This document shows positions 1-9,122 of a stretch of DNA of 64,000 nt, in pieces. Each line of letters begins with the position of its first letter. Within the stretch, counting starts at the first letter, position 1. The notes under the pieces were generated by a model, which was not told the DNA's origin, did no database searches, and was given only the letters and a program-made list of their open reading frames with translations. This DNA is from Streptomyces guryensis (GTDB taxonomy: Bacteria; Actinomycetota; Actinomycetes; Streptomycetales; Streptomycetaceae). Location of the stretch: NCBI RefSeq assembly GCF_021261325.1, contig NZ_JAJSBI010000002.1, forward strand, positions 124,001-188,000. The letters are read 5' to 3'. The position numbers and the translations under genes were made by a program.

Positions 1-355
1 TGGTCAGCACCGCTTCGTCCGAGCCGCCGTGGTTCATGGCCCAGGCGCACAGGGCGAGGACCACGGCGGTCACCAGCACGGCCGCGTCGAGCCGGGCGAG
101 CGACCGGGCCCGGCGCACGACGAGCGCCAGCACCCCGCACACCAGGATCGAGGCGTAGCACACCGAGATGGCGGCGGCCACCGGTGGCCGGTGACTGGCC
201 GCCTGGGTCCAGATCGCGCGCGTACCGATGAACAGGCTGACGTTCGCGAGCAGCGTCAGGACCCGATGCCACTGCGCGGGGGGTTCCGGTGCGGCGGACA
301 CCGCCGACTGCGTCCGCCGGCCGGGTGTCACCAGCTGCGTTTCTGCCAAGTGCAC
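1..355 (-). CDS. Membrane protein, N-terminal part, cut by the window edge
   Basis: Read on the minus strand from a GTG at 355, the frame stays open to base 1 (118 codons), so only the N-terminus is present. After about 30 polar residues come three hydrophobic stretches, roughly residues 31-48, 60-82 and 92-108, each long enough to span a membrane. No family-specific motif is visible and I do not recognise the family. It is divergent from the sepF-like gene at 590, with about 230 bp between them. The GTG start is inferred from the coding potential and could be a few codons off. Confidence 0.6.
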   Translation of the reverse strand, partial: MHLAETQLVTPGRRTQSAVSAAPEPPAQWHRVLTLLANVSLFIGTRAIWTQAASHRPPVAAAISVCYASILVCGVLALVVRRARSLARLDAAVLVTAVVLALCAWAMNHGGSDEAVLT

Positions 356-589
356 GTCGGAGCACGCTAGCCGGGCCCGGTGAGCGGTGCGTGGCCGGAG
401 GTGAAGAGTCCGGTGTGAGGCGGGTAAGAGCCCCGTTAGGGCAGGAACCGGTCCATACCTGACGGCATCTCATCACCGACGAAACGGTTGTGACGGTCGC
501 GGACCGTGTCGCAGTTGGGCCGAACGGGTGACTTGGCGTAAGAATTGACCGGTGCAGGCAATGAGTGCGAGTCAGTTCGGGGGGAGCCG

Positions 590-979
590 GTGAACAGCCA
601 CGACGTCACCGATGAACAGTGGGAGGGGCTCGCCCAGGTCGTGCCGCTGCGTGGCCGCGACGCCTGGCCGTCCGCGGTGGACCACCGCGCGGACCCGGAC
701 GCGGTGACGGAGACGCGCCGCCGTTTCGTCGTCCTCAGGGTCAATGTCTTCGCCGACGCCCGCGAGGTCGCCGAGACCCTGATGGCCGGCATTCCCGTCC
801 TGCTCGACCTGAGCAGCGCGGAGAGCGAAGTCGCCAAGCGTGTACTGGACTTCAGCACCGGAGTCGTCTTCGGTCTCGCGAGCGGCATGCACCGCGTCGA
901 CCGCAACGTCTTCCTGCTGACCCCGGCGGACACCGAGGTCACCGGCCTGATGGAGAGCGCCGGAGTGTCCGGCTCCTGA
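590..979 (+). CDS. sflB: SepF-family cell division protein paralogue
   Basis: A 129-residue protein of the SepF family, which tethers FtsZ rings to the membrane and modulates their assembly. The typical SepF core is visible: a strand-rich start (RRRFVVLRVNVF), the segment around AREVAETLMAGIPVLLDL, and the glycine-containing helix VAKRVLDFSTGVVFGL followed by the end strand NVFLLTP. The N-terminal membrane-targeting helix and long linker of the main SepF are missing, as in the short Streptomyces paralogues SflA and SflB. I use the symbol sflB because the neighbourhood looks like that of SCO5967, which is from memory. The GTG at 590 is preferred over the upstream in-frame start at 545 because a GGGGGAG ribosome-binding site sits 5-10 bases ahead of it. 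Confidence 0.75.
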   Translation: MNSHDVTDEQWEGLAQVVPLRGRDAWPSAVDHRADPDAVTETRRRFVVLRVNVFADAREVAETLMAGIPVLLDLSSAESEVAKRVLDFSTGVVFGLASGMHRVDRNVFLLTPADTEVTGLMESAGVSGS

Positions 980-1055
980 CCCTGGTCCCCCGATCGTAGG
1001 AAGCTCCCGACGCCGTAACGGTTCGTCTCCCGGGCGGAGCCCTACGGTCCGGATC

Positions 1056-2468
1056 ATGACCGTGTCATCTGTACCGTGCGGGCCCGCCGACCGAACCGTG
1101 AGCCAGGCGTCCCGCACGCAAGCGTGCCTGCCGCCCGAGCCCGACCCCGGCACATCTTCCGGAACAGGCGGCCCTGCGCCGTCTGCGACCGACGCATGTG
1201 AGCCGGCCACCCCCGCGGCCTCCGAGCCAGGTGTCCAGGCGCCGTCGGTGCCGACTGCGCGCAGGAGGACGGCCGGGCCGCAGACCCGTGTGCCGGAGGC
1301 CAAGGTTCCGCAGTCCCCGCCCCGTACCGCCGCGGACCGCGCCCGCCCGGAGCGCCCCTGTGTCACCGAGCTGCGGCTGTCCGCCTTCGCCGGGCATCGG
1401 CGGGCCGAGTTCGTGCTCGGGCCGGTCACCCTCTTCGCCGGGGGCAGCGGCTGCGGAAAGACGAGCGCGCTGCGGGCGTACGAGGCGCTGGCCCGGCTCG
1501 GTGGCGGCGCCGAGGTCGGGGAGGTGTTCCCCGACGCCGCCGACTGCGTGCCGCAGCGGGCGCGGCCCGACGCGCAGCGGCGGCGCGGCTTCCGCATCGG
1601 CTGTACGGCCGACGGGCCCGAGGGGCCGGTCCGGCTCGACGTCGCCGTGCAGGCCGAGCCCGAACTGCGCATCGTGGGCGAGCGGTTGACCGCGGGTGGG
1701 CTGGTGCTCCTGGAGACCGCCCTGCGCGACCCCTCCCGCCGCACCGTGCAGGCCGCCTGGCACACCGCGGGCTCGGCACCCGTGACGCGTGCTCCGCTGC
1801 CCGACGACCGGCTCGGCACCGCGCTGCTGCCGCTGCGCGTGGCCGGCAAGACCCACGGACAGCGCCGGGTGCTCGCCGCCGCCGAACAGATGGTGGTCGC
1901 CCTGCGGTCCGTCTTCGCCTGCGATCCGCGCCCCGGCCGAATGCGGTTTCCCGCCCCGCTCGGCTCCGGACTGCTCCTCGGCGGCTGCGAAAACCTCGCC
2001 GACGTCCTGTGGCGCACCCGCGCCGAGTGCGGACGGCGGCACGCCCAGCTCGTCGGCGCGGTGCGCGCCGGATGCGCGGGGCCGGTGGCCGACGTGCTCG
2101 CAGAGCCGCTGGGCGACGGGACCGTCCAGGCGCTGTTCGACCGCGGCGACGGTTTCCGGTCAGCTCTGCGGCGGCTGGGCGACGGCGAGTTGAGGTATCT
2201 CGCCCTCGCGCTGGTCCTGCTGACCGGGCCGGGCGTCCTGGAGGTGGACACCGCCGCGGAGGTGCCCGCGGCGATGCAGACACTCACCGTCCTCGCCGAC
2301 GGCTTCGACCGCTCGCTGGACCCGCGGCAGCGACGGGAACTTCTGCGGCTGGCCCTGCGCATGGGCGGACGCGGCCACATCCGCGTCGTGGCCACGGTCA
2401 GTGACGCGTCGTGGGCCGCCGCAGTGGACGGGCCGGAGCCCGTCACGGTGGTACACCTGGAGCCGTGA
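1056..2468 (+). CDS. P-loop ATP-binding protein of the AAA/SMC-like type
   Basis: A 470-residue protein. The first 110 residues or so are rich in Pro, Ala, Ser and Thr and look disordered. A nucleotide-binding module then begins with a strand (TELRLSAFAGHRRAEFVLGPVTLFAGG) leading into a Walker A motif GGSGCGKT near residues 128-136. The later segment LRRLGDGELRYLALALVLL, followed by acidic VLEVDTA, resembles the signature and Walker B regions of AAA_21/OLD-like ATPases. No nuclease or transmembrane domain is visible. The next gene starts within its stop codon (GTGA), so the two are probably co-transcribed. The substrate is unknown. The start at 1056 is the first ATG; internal GTG codons in the disordered part are possible alternatives. 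Confidence 0.7.
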   Translation: MTVSSVPCGPADRTVSQASRTQACLPPEPDPGTSSGTGGPAPSATDACEPATPAASEPGVQAPSVPTARRRTAGPQTRVPEAKVPQSPPRTAADRARPERPCVTELRLSAFAGHRRAEFVLGPVTLFAGGSGCGKTSALRAYEALARLGGGAEVGEVFPDAADCVPQRARPDAQRRRGFRIGCTADGPEGPVRLDVAVQAEPELRIVGERLTAGGLVLLETALRDPSRRTVQAAWHTAGSAPVTRAPLPDDRLGTALLPLRVAGKTHGQRRVLAAAEQMVVALRSVFACDPRPGRMRFPAPLGSGLLLGGCENLADVLWRTRAECGRRHAQLVGAVRAGCAGPVADVLAEPLGDGTVQALFDRGDGFRSALRRLGDGELRYLALALVLLTGPGVLEVDTAAEVPAAMQTLTVLADGFDRSLDPRQRRELLRLALRMGGRGHIRVVATVSDASWAAAVDGPEPVTVVHLEP

Positions 2469-2791
2469 CCGATCATCTCGACGTGGCGACACTGCAGCGC
2501 AGGCTGGCCGACTTCGCCGCCGCCCGCAACTGGCAGCCGTACCACACCCCCAAGAACCTCGTCGCCGCGCTCAGCGTGGAGGCATCCGAACTGGTCGAGA
2601 TCTTCCAGTGGTTGACGCCGGAGGAGTCGGCCCGCGTCATGGACGACCCGGACACCGCGCACCGCGTGACGGACGAAGTCGCGGACGTGCTCGCCTACTT
2701 GCTGCAGCTGTGCGACGTACTGGACATCGACCCGCTCGCGGCGCTGGACGCGAAGATCGACCGCAACGAACGGAGGTTCCCGGCGCCGTAG
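2465..2791 (+). CDS. MazG-like nucleotide pyrophosphohydrolase
   Basis: A 108-residue all-alpha protein of the MazG/dCTPase-like pyrophosphohydrolase superfamily, which hydrolyses (d)NTPs to monophosphates and pyrophosphate. The metal-binding pattern is visible: ALSVEASELVEIFQW supplies the ExxE pair near residues 41-46, and DEVADVLAYLLQLCDVLDID supplies the second acidic ExxD set. The motif KNLVAALSVEASEL is close to that of Streptomyces house-cleaning MazG-like proteins. The GTG start overlaps the upstream ATPase stop by four bases. The gene probably has a nucleotide sanitising role. The exact substrate cannot be read from the sequence. Confidence 0.85.
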   Translation: MTDHLDVATLQRRLADFAAARNWQPYHTPKNLVAALSVEASELVEIFQWLTPEESARVMDDPDTAHRVTDEVADVLAYLLQLCDVLDIDPLAALDAKIDRNERRFPAP

Positions 2792-2868
2792 TCGAACAGG
2801 GCAGCCGCCGGGAGTGGTTCAGTCCACTTTCACTCTCCGGAGTCAAATTCCAGCCTGAAATCGATTTG

Positions 2869-2877
2869 TTGTCCACA
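2869..2877 (+). promoter_or_regulatory. Perfect Streptomyces-type DnaA box
   Basis: The 9-mer TTGTCCACA equals the consensus DnaA-binding box of high-GC Streptomyces. It lies in an AT-richer stretch between the MazG-like gene and the gene at 2989, away from any recognisable origin. One isolated box can titrate DnaA or control the downstream gene, or can occur by chance. Confidence 0.45.
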
Positions 2878-2988
2878 GATTTCGGTCTTCCTCTGGCTTT
2901 TCGTCCCGCACACCCTCACTCTGGGTAGTGAACAACGGAGTTCGGGCGGGCGCGCGGGCAGCGCGTCCAGACAGACGGGGGCAGCGGC

Positions 2989-3459
2989 ATGGACGCTGTG
3001 CGGCTCATCGTGACGAGCAGACGTGCCCTTGCAGGGAGCGGCGGCGCTCCGGAGACCATGACCGAGGTGTGGCAGGCGCAGGCCCTGGCGCAGGCGATAG
3101 GCAGCCGCCTCGCCGTCTCCGGCCCGCCCGAACTGCGCGGCGAGGCACTGGGGTTGACGGAGCTGGCAGGCCGCGGCTGTGGTGTCCTCGACACCCCTCA
3201 CCTCGCCACCGAGGACCTGCGCGCGGCCCAGCTCACCGACCTGGGCGACGCCCGACAGGCCCTCCTCTGTCTCGGCGGCCTGCTGGGCGAGGTGGGCATC
3301 GCCCTCGTGGGACTCGCCTGCGCCGCGGACGACGAGAGCACCTACTGGCAGTGCATGGAGGCCATCGACGCGGCGGACGAGTCCAGGGACCGGGTCCGGG
3401 AGATGCTGCGCAGACTCGCGGACCGGGAGGAGGTGTTACCCGAGAGGGAGGCAGGTTAG
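2989..3459 (+). CDS. Conserved hypothetical protein (possibly DUF6099)
   Basis: A 156-residue, soluble, helix-rich protein with many Leu and Ala residues and paired acidic residues. It resembles a small Streptomyces-only family I recall as DUF6099; that match is uncertain. No catalytic motif, signal peptide or membrane segment is visible. A purine-rich GGGGGCAGCGGC stretch precedes the ATG. It is convergent with the small gene at 3470-3634, with only ten bases between the stop codons. A DnaA box sits about 110 bp upstream. Confidence 0.6.
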   Translation: MDAVRLIVTSRRALAGSGGAPETMTEVWQAQALAQAIGSRLAVSGPPELRGEALGLTELAGRGCGVLDTPHLATEDLRAAQLTDLGDARQALLCLGGLLGEVGIALVGLACAADDESTYWQCMEAIDAADESRDRVREMLRRLADREEVLPEREAG

Positions 3460-3469
3460 AGCCCGGGTC

Positions 3470-3634
3470 TCAGCCGGCCTCGCTCTCCTCCACGCCCCGC
3501 CCCGCGGACTGCAGGTCCGCGTCCAGGGCCGACAGATCCGCGTTCAGCGCCGCCATCAGCTCCTCCATCTGCTGCAGCAAGCCCTTCGGCTGGCCGGTGC
3601 CCCCGCCCTGCTGCGGCACGGACTCTTCGGACAT
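3470..3634 (-). CDS. Small 54-residue acidic helical protein
   Basis: The longer open frame starts further upstream, but the ATG at 3634 is preceded on the minus strand by a clear GAGGAGG ribosome-binding site, giving a 54-residue protein. Its N-terminus is Ser/Gln/Gly-rich. The rest is one heptad-like helix (LLQQMEELMAALNADLSALDADL) that could form a coiled coil. No family is recognised with confidence. It stands alone on the minus strand between two plus-strand genes. Confidence 0.6.
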   Translation of the reverse strand: MSEESVPQQGGGTGQPKGLLQQMEELMAALNADLSALDADLQSAGRGVEESEAG

Positions 3635-3872
3635 GACGGCCTCCTCGGCCCCGGGCCCCCTCGGGGAGGCCGAACGGGTGACATCCCGGCGACGACCGCC
3701 GGCGCGGGCGCCGGGCGGTCCGGCTCCGCACGAGCCAACGACCACCACCAGGGCGGGTCACTGGCGCGGGTGTGTACCCGCCCGCCGATGACGGATTTTC
3801 ACCCGACCGTGGACGGGAGTGCCCGGAGGGACCGGCGAGGTTGACCGGCACCGTTGCGTGCAGGATGGAGGT

Positions 3873-4796
3873 ATGGATCTTCGCATCTTCACCGAGCCCC
3901 AGCAGGGGGCCTCCTACGACACACTGCTCGCGGTGGCCAAGGCCACCGAGGACCTCGGTTTCGACGCCTTCTTCCGCTCCGACCACTATCTCCGCATGGG
4001 CTCCGTGGACGGCCTGCCCGGCCCCACCGACGCCTGGATCACCCTCGCCGGCCTGGCCCGCGAGACCAAGCGCATCCGTCTGGGCACCCTGATGACCGCC
4101 GGCACGTTCCGCCTCCCCGGCGTGCTCGCCATCCAGGTCGCGCAGGTCGACCAGATGTCCGGCGGCCGCGTCGAACTGGGCCTCGGCGCCGGCTGGTTCG
4201 AGGAGGAGCACAAGGCGTACGGCATCCCGTTCCCGAAGGAGAAGGTCGGCCGTCTGGAGGAGCAGCTCGAGATCGTCACGGGCCTGTGGCAGACCAAGGT
4301 CGGCGGCACCTTCGACTTCCACGGCAAGTACTACGACCTCACCGACTCGCCCGCGCTGCCCAAGCCCGCCCAGGAGAAGATCCCGGTCCTGGTCGGCGGC
4401 CACGGCGCGACCCGCACCCCGCGGCTGGCCGCACGGTACGCCGACGAGTTCAACATGCCGTTCGCCTCGATCGAGGACAGCGAGCGCCAGTTCGCCCGGG
4501 TCCGCGCCGCCGCCGAGGAGGCCGGCCGGAGGCCCGAGGAGCTCACCTACTCCAACGCACTGGTCGTCTGCGTGGGCAAGGACGACCAGGAGGTCGCCCG
4601 TCGCGCCGCCGCCATCGGCCGCGAGGCCGACGAACTGAGGGCCAACGGCCTGGCGGGCACCCCGTCCGAGGTCGTCGACAAGATCGGCCGTTACGCGGAG
4701 GCCGGCGCCGGCCGCCTCTACCTCCAGGTCCTCGACCTGAACGACCTGGACCACCTGGAACTGATCTCCGCCCAGGTGCAGTCGCAGCTGCCGTAG
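3873..4796 (+). CDS. LLM-class (probable F420-dependent) oxidoreductase
   Basis: A 307-residue protein of the luciferase-like monooxygenase superfamily, a TIM barrel that binds FMN or, in actinomycetes, usually coenzyme F420. Family features include the opening strand MDLRIFTEPQ, the segment GFDAFFRSDHYL, the glycine-rich GGRVELGLGAGWFEEEH near residues 96-112, and IPVLVGGHGATRTPRLAARYADEFN, which forms the cofactor phosphate pocket in F420 enzymes. It matches actinobacterial TIGR03560-like members. The ATG at 3873 is chosen over longer in-frame versions because it starts directly at the conserved first strand. It is a single-gene unit followed by a strong terminator. The substrate is unknown. 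Confidence 0.8.
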   Translation: MDLRIFTEPQQGASYDTLLAVAKATEDLGFDAFFRSDHYLRMGSVDGLPGPTDAWITLAGLARETKRIRLGTLMTAGTFRLPGVLAIQVAQVDQMSGGRVELGLGAGWFEEEHKAYGIPFPKEKVGRLEEQLEIVTGLWQTKVGGTFDFHGKYYDLTDSPALPKPAQEKIPVLVGGHGATRTPRLAARYADEFNMPFASIEDSERQFARVRAAAEEAGRRPEELTYSNALVVCVGKDDQEVARRAAAIGREADELRANGLAGTPSEVVDKIGRYAEAGAGRLYLQVLDLNDLDHLELISAQVQSQLP

Positions 4797-4813
4797 TCCG
4801 GGCCCGCCGCCCG

Positions 4814-4863
4814 CCGCAGGCGCCCGGAGACGAATGCTCCGGGTGCCTGCGGCGTTTCCTTTC
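4814..4863 (+). terminator. Rho-independent terminator after the LLM oxidoreductase
   Basis: Stem arms at 4814-4829 and 4837-4852 (CCGCAGGCGCCCGGAG with CTCCGGGTGCCTGCGG, one wobble or mismatch position) enclose a 7-base loop and are followed by a T-rich tail at 4853-4863. It starts 18 bases after the stop codon. Confidence 0.85.
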
Positions 4864-5022
4864 CCCCACATGTCTCGATTGCTTACGCACGCCGTCAGAA
4901 AAACCGCCGGGCGAGTTTTTTGTGAAACGCCCGGGAAGTTTGAATGTGACGGTTGGGTTGCCCCTATCTCAGGTGGGTGTTTCTCCCTTTTCCCCGCTCT
5001 TTTTTGCTGTCCCTTTAAGCCT

Positions 5023-5051
5023 TTGACAAGCTGGACCGCCGTTCTTATTCT
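5023..5051 (+). promoter_or_regulatory. Housekeeping-type promoter of the terphenyl-like operon
   Basis: TTGACA at 5023-5028 and TATTCT at 5046-5051, separated by 17 bp, form a near-consensus HrdB (sigma-70) promoter within an unusually AT-rich gap. Transcription from it would leave a leader of about 345 nucleotides before the ATG at 5401, and that leader carries the repeats listed next. Confidence 0.65.
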
Positions 5052-5269
5052 CGCTGGGTATTCGGAGCTCCGGCGTCGTGGCTCCAGGGGACGACCTGGT
5101 CGATGGGGGACGATGAACAGGTATTCGCCCGAATTGCCGGAGCGAAGCGGAGAGGTCTGTTCCGCTTCTTAGTTTCCCGACCGGGTTTCGTGCAGGCTTC
5201 GCTGCCCTATTTCGCATGCGTTCGAGCCTCGACCGCCCCATACCGCCCTGGCACATCATCATTACGCCC

Positions 5270-5314
5270 TCAGTGCGCCGGCTTCAGTGCGCCCTCAGTA
5301 CGTCTCAGTACGTC
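5270..5314 (+). repeat. Four direct copies of a TCAGTRCGYC 10-mer
   Basis: TCAGTGCGCC occurs at 5270-5279 and 5284-5293, and TCAGTACGTC at 5295-5304 and 5305-5314. The spacing of 14, 11 and 10 bases is close to one helical turn. The block lies in the leader of the A-T-TE gene and runs straight into the inverted repeat at 5314-5340. It could be a multi-site operator. Confidence 0.6.
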
Positions 5315-5340
5315 CGAACGACATTCCGTACACCGTTCGG
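5314..5340. promoter_or_regulatory. Inverted repeat, candidate operator in the operon leader
   Basis: CCGAACG (5314-5320) and CGTTCGG (5334-5340) are perfect 7-bp arms with a 13-bp spacer. The left arm overlaps the last base of the direct-repeat block. The site is 60 bp before the ATG at 5401. The regulator is unknown; the nearby LysR gene is one candidate. Confidence 0.45.
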
Positions 5341-5400
5341 CATTCCGTCCCGGTGATCCCGGGTGCGGCGGCCGACGCAGAGGAAGAAGGCATCCCCACA

Positions 5401-8156
5401 TGACCACAGCCGTGACGACGACGCGGACCATCGTGGACCTGTTGCGTGAGGCCGCCCGGAACCACGCGGAGTCCGGGCTGCGCTACCCCCGGAGCGCGGA
5501 CGACCGGGACGCACCCCTGCAGAGCTACCCCGAACTCCTCGACGCCGCCCGCTCGGTCCTCTGCGGCCTCAGGGACCGCGGCCTCGCACCCCAGGACAAG
5601 GTCGTCCTGCTGCTGGAGAAGCCGCAGGAATTCCTCGCCGCGTTCTGGGCCTGCCAGCTCGGCGGGTTCGTGCCCTGCCCGATGGCCGCCCTCGGCGGCG
5701 ACCCCGAGCGCTGGGCGGCCCAGCTCACCCACGTCGACACCCTCCTCGACCACCCGCTGATCGTCACCAGTGCCACCCTCGCCGCCGAACTCCCGCGCGC
5801 CGAGGGCCTGTCCGTCGTCCCGCTGGAGGAGCTGCGCGCCGAGCAACCCGCCGACACCTTCCACGAGGCCGACCCGAAGGACACCGCCGTCCTCGTGCTG
5901 ACCTCCGGCTCCACCGGCAACTCCAAGGCCGTCATGCTCAGCCACGCCAACCTGCTCGCCTCCATGGCCGGCAAGAACGGCTACCACCGGCTGACCGCCG
6001 CCGACACCAGCCTCAACTGGGTCTCCTTCGACCATGTCGCCGCCCTGCTCGAATGCCACATGCTGCCGCTGTCCGCGGGCAGCACCCAGCTGCACGTCGA
6101 GGCGCCCGTGGTGCTCCAGGAGCCGCTGAACTTCCTGCGGATCGTCTCCCGCTTCGGCGTCACCATGACCTTCACCCCCAACTTCCTGCTGGGGCTGATC
6201 AACCCGCAGGCCGACCGGCTCGACGAGGAGGACGGCGAGGAACTCGACCTGTCCCGGCTGCGGCACATCATCAGCGGCGGCGAGGCCGTCGTCCGCACCA
6301 CCGGCGAGACCTTCCTCAGCCGCTTCGCGCCCTACGGGCTGCGCGCCGACGCCCTGTGGCCGGCGTTCGGCATGTCCGAGACCTGCGCCGGCAGCATCTA
6401 CTCCGTCGAGTTCCCGGCGGCGGACCAGGGCCAGGAGTTCGCCAACCTGGGCCGCCCCGTCGAGGGGCTGCGCATCCGCGTCGCCGACGAGGAGCACCAA
6501 GAGCTGCCCGCGGGCGAGGTGGGAGAACTCCAGCTCAACGGCCTTATGATCACAACCGGTTACTACAACGACGAGCAGGCCACTCAGGACGCGTTCACAC
6601 CCGACGGCTGGTTCCGCAGCGGCGACCTCGGCCGGATCGACGACGGCCGGCTCACCCTGGTCGGCCGCAGCAAGGACAGCGTCATCGTCAATGGCGTGAA
6701 CTACTTCAGCCATGACATCGAGACCCTGCTCGAAGGCCTCGACGACGTCGCCCGCTCCTACGTCGCGGCCTTCCCCACCCGCGCCCCCGGCAGCGACACC
6801 GAGCAGCTCGTCATCGCCTTCCACGCGGAGTGCGCCGACGGCGACGAGCTCGCGCTGTACCGGGTGCTGAGCGCCGTACGCAGCACCGTCGTCATGCACT
6901 GGGGCTTCAGGCCCGCACTCGTCCTGCCGCTGCCGAAGGACGCCTTCCCCAAGACCAGCCTGGGCAAGATCCAGCGCGCGCTGATGCGCAAACGTCTGGA
7001 GTCCGGGGCGTACGACGAGGTGAAGACCTACGTCGACGACGTCGTCCTGCGCCGCCTCGGCGGCTACACCGCACCCGAGGGCGACACCGAGCAGGTCCTC
7101 GCCGGGATCTACGCCGAGATGTTCGACACCGACCCCGGGCGGCTGAGCGCCACCGCCAACTTCTTCGACCTCGGCGGCACCTCGCTCGACATCCTGCGTC
7201 TGCGCTCCCTGGTCGCCCAGCGCCTCGGCGCGCACGACCTGCAGATCATCACCGTCCTGCGGTCGCCCACCGTGCGCGCGCTGGCGGCCCACCTCGACGG
7301 GGCCGCGGACGGCGAGCAGGAGTACGACCCGATCGTCCCCATGCAGACCACCGGCGACAGGACACCGCTGTTCTGCGTCCACCCCGGCGTCGGCGAGGTG
7401 CTCGTGTTCGTCAACCTCGCCAAGTACTTCGTCGGCGACCGCCCGTTCTACGCGCTGCGCGCCCGCGGCTTCAACCCCGGCGAGCAGCCCTTCGAGAGCT
7501 TCGCCGAGATGGTCGACACATACGTCAGGGCGATCCGCTCCCGTCAGCCGCACGGCCCGTACGCCGTCGCCGGGTACTCCTACGGCGGTGCCGTCGCCTT
7601 CGAAATAGCGAAGGTGCTCGAAGCTCAGGGCGAGCGCGTGGACTTCGTCGGCAGCTTCAACCTGCCGCCGCACATCAAGTACCGCATGAACGAACTGGAC
7701 TTCATCGAGACCGCCGCCAACCTGGCGTTCTTCCTGGAGCTCATCGACAAGAAGCAGTCCCTCGAACTCCCCGAACTGCTACGGCCGTTGCCCAGGGACG
7801 AGCAGCTGGCCCAGTTCATCGACCACGCGCCCGAGGGCCGGCTCGCGGAACTCGACCTGACCTTCGAGAAGTTCAAGGCGTGGGCGGAGCTCGCCGACCG
7901 CCTCACCGATCTCGGACGCACCTACTCGCCGGCCGGCACGGTCCGCTCGCTCAGCGTTTTCTACGCCATTCCGCTGCGCGGCACCAAGGAGGACTGGCTC
8001 AACAACGAGCTGCGCCGGTGGGACGAGCACGTCACCGGAGAGAACCGCTACATCGACGTACCCGGCGAGCACTACACGCTGATGGGCCCCGCGCACGTGG
8101 CGACCTTCCAGTCGATCCTGCGCAAGGAACTCGACCGCGCCCTCGGCGACGCCTGA
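5401..8156 (+). CDS. A-T-TE synthetase (polyporic acid/atromentin synthetase-like)
   Basis: A 918-residue NRPS-like enzyme without a condensation domain. Domains in order are: adenylation (residues 1-535; core motif LTSGSTGNSKAV near 165, A10 lysine motif KTSLGKIQ near 518), thiolation (FFDLGGTSLD, phosphopantetheine serine near 594), and thioesterase (GYSYGG nucleophile serine near 725; GEHYTLMG histidine near 889). This architecture is typical of enzymes that activate an aryl-pyruvate and dimerise it, such as fungal atromentin/terrequinone synthetases, RalA, and the Streptomyces echoside and terfestatin enzymes. The prephenate dehydratase in the same operon would supply phenylpyruvate, so polyporic acid is the likely product. 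The ATG at 5401 follows a purine-rich site; the open frame extends upstream to 5103 but shows no domain there. Confidence 0.85.
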
Positions 8157-8183
8157 CCCCCCAACCCCAGGAGGACAACCACC

Positions 8184-9107
8184 TTGAACGGCAAGAAGAT
8201 CCTGGTGACCGGAGCCACCGGACAGGTCGCGGGACCGGTGGCCAGGGCGCTCACCGACGGCAACGAGGTCTGGGCGCTCGGCCGCTTCGGCACCCCCGGG
8301 GCACAGGAGGCGCTGACCCGGCATGGCATCCGTATCTTCCGCTGGGACATGGACGACACCGCAGCCGGCGCCCTCAAGGGCCTGCCGGAGGACTTCACCC
8401 ACGTATTCCACTCGGCCGTACGGCGCGGCGAGGACGGCGACTTCAACGCGGCCGTAGAGGTCAACTCCGTCGCCGCGGGACGCCTGATGACTCACTGCCG
8501 TACAGCAGAAGCGTTCCTCTACGTCTCCACCGGCGCCCTCTACGCCCGCCAGACCCTCGACCACAAATACACCGAGACCGACCCGCTGGACGGCAAGGCC
8601 GACTGGCTGCCCGCCTACCCCGTCGTCAAGATCGCGGCCGAGGGCACGGTCCGGGCGTTCGCGCAGACCCTCGGCCTGCCGACCGTCATCGCCCGCCTCA
8701 ACATCGCCTACGGCCCCGGCGGTTACGGCGGTGTCCCGATGCTGTACTTCAAGCGCATGCTCGCGGGGGAGCCGATCCCGGTCCCCCTGGAGGGCCAGAA
8801 CTGGACCTCGCTGCTGTACACCGACGACCTCGTCGAGCAGGTCCCGCATCTGTGGAACGCGGCGAGCGTCCCGGTGACCCTGACCAACTGGGGCGGCGAC
8901 GAGGCCGTCGGCATCACCGACTGCGTCCGCCACCTGGAGGAGCTCACCGGGGTGAAGGCCGACCTCGTACCGAGCGAGGTCACCCGTGAGACCTACCAGT
9001 TCGACCCGGCGCTGCGCCGCTCGCTCACCGGGCCGTGCAAGGTCCCCTGGCGCGAGGGCATCCGGCGCACCCTCGAGGCCATGTATCCCGAGTACCTCAA
9101 GAACTGA
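8184..9107 (+). CDS. Extended SDR NAD(P)-dependent reductase (TerB-like)
   Basis: A 307-residue extended short-chain dehydrogenase/reductase. It has an N-terminal Rossmann motif ([15 protein letters not shown], residues 6-20), a VSTGALY strand with the catalytic Ser/Thr, and the YxxxK pair (YPVVK, Tyr144 and Lys148). The start is a TTG at 8184 with a perfect AGGAGG ribosome-binding site at 8169-8174 and no better alternative. It follows the synthetase by 27 bp in the same operon. In terfestatin-type pathways, as I recall them, an SDR (TerB) and an NTF2-like dehydratase (TerC) together convert polyporic acid to terferol. The adjacent NTF2-like gene makes that the best guess here. Confidence 0.75.
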   Translation: MNGKKILVTGATGQVAGPVARALTDGNEVWALGRFGTPGAQEALTRHGIRIFRWDMDDTAAGALKGLPEDFTHVFHSAVRRGEDGDFNAAVEVNSVAAGRLMTHCRTAEAFLYVSTGALYARQTLDHKYTETDPLDGKADWLPAYPVVKIAAEGTVRAFAQTLGLPTVIARLNIAYGPGGYGGVPMLYFKRMLAGEPIPVPLEGQNWTSLLYTDDLVEQVPHLWNAASVPVTLTNWGGDEAVGITDCVRHLEELTGVKADLVPSEVTRETYQFDPALRRSLTGPCKVPWREGIRRTLEAMYPEYLKN

Positions 9108-9122
9108 AGGAGCGGCCAGGCC

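Noticed and set aside
5103..5400. N-terminal extension of the synthetase from 5103
   Set aside because: It would translate the repeats and palindrome of the leader. There is no domain homology before 5401, and a ribosome-binding site sits before 5401.
5295..7673. Long minus-strand open frame of 792 codons opposite the A-T-TE synthetase
   Set aside because: It is a GC-bias shadow: the plus strand carries a complete recognisable three-domain enzyme and the minus frame has low-complexity Gly/Val/Ala composition without motifs.
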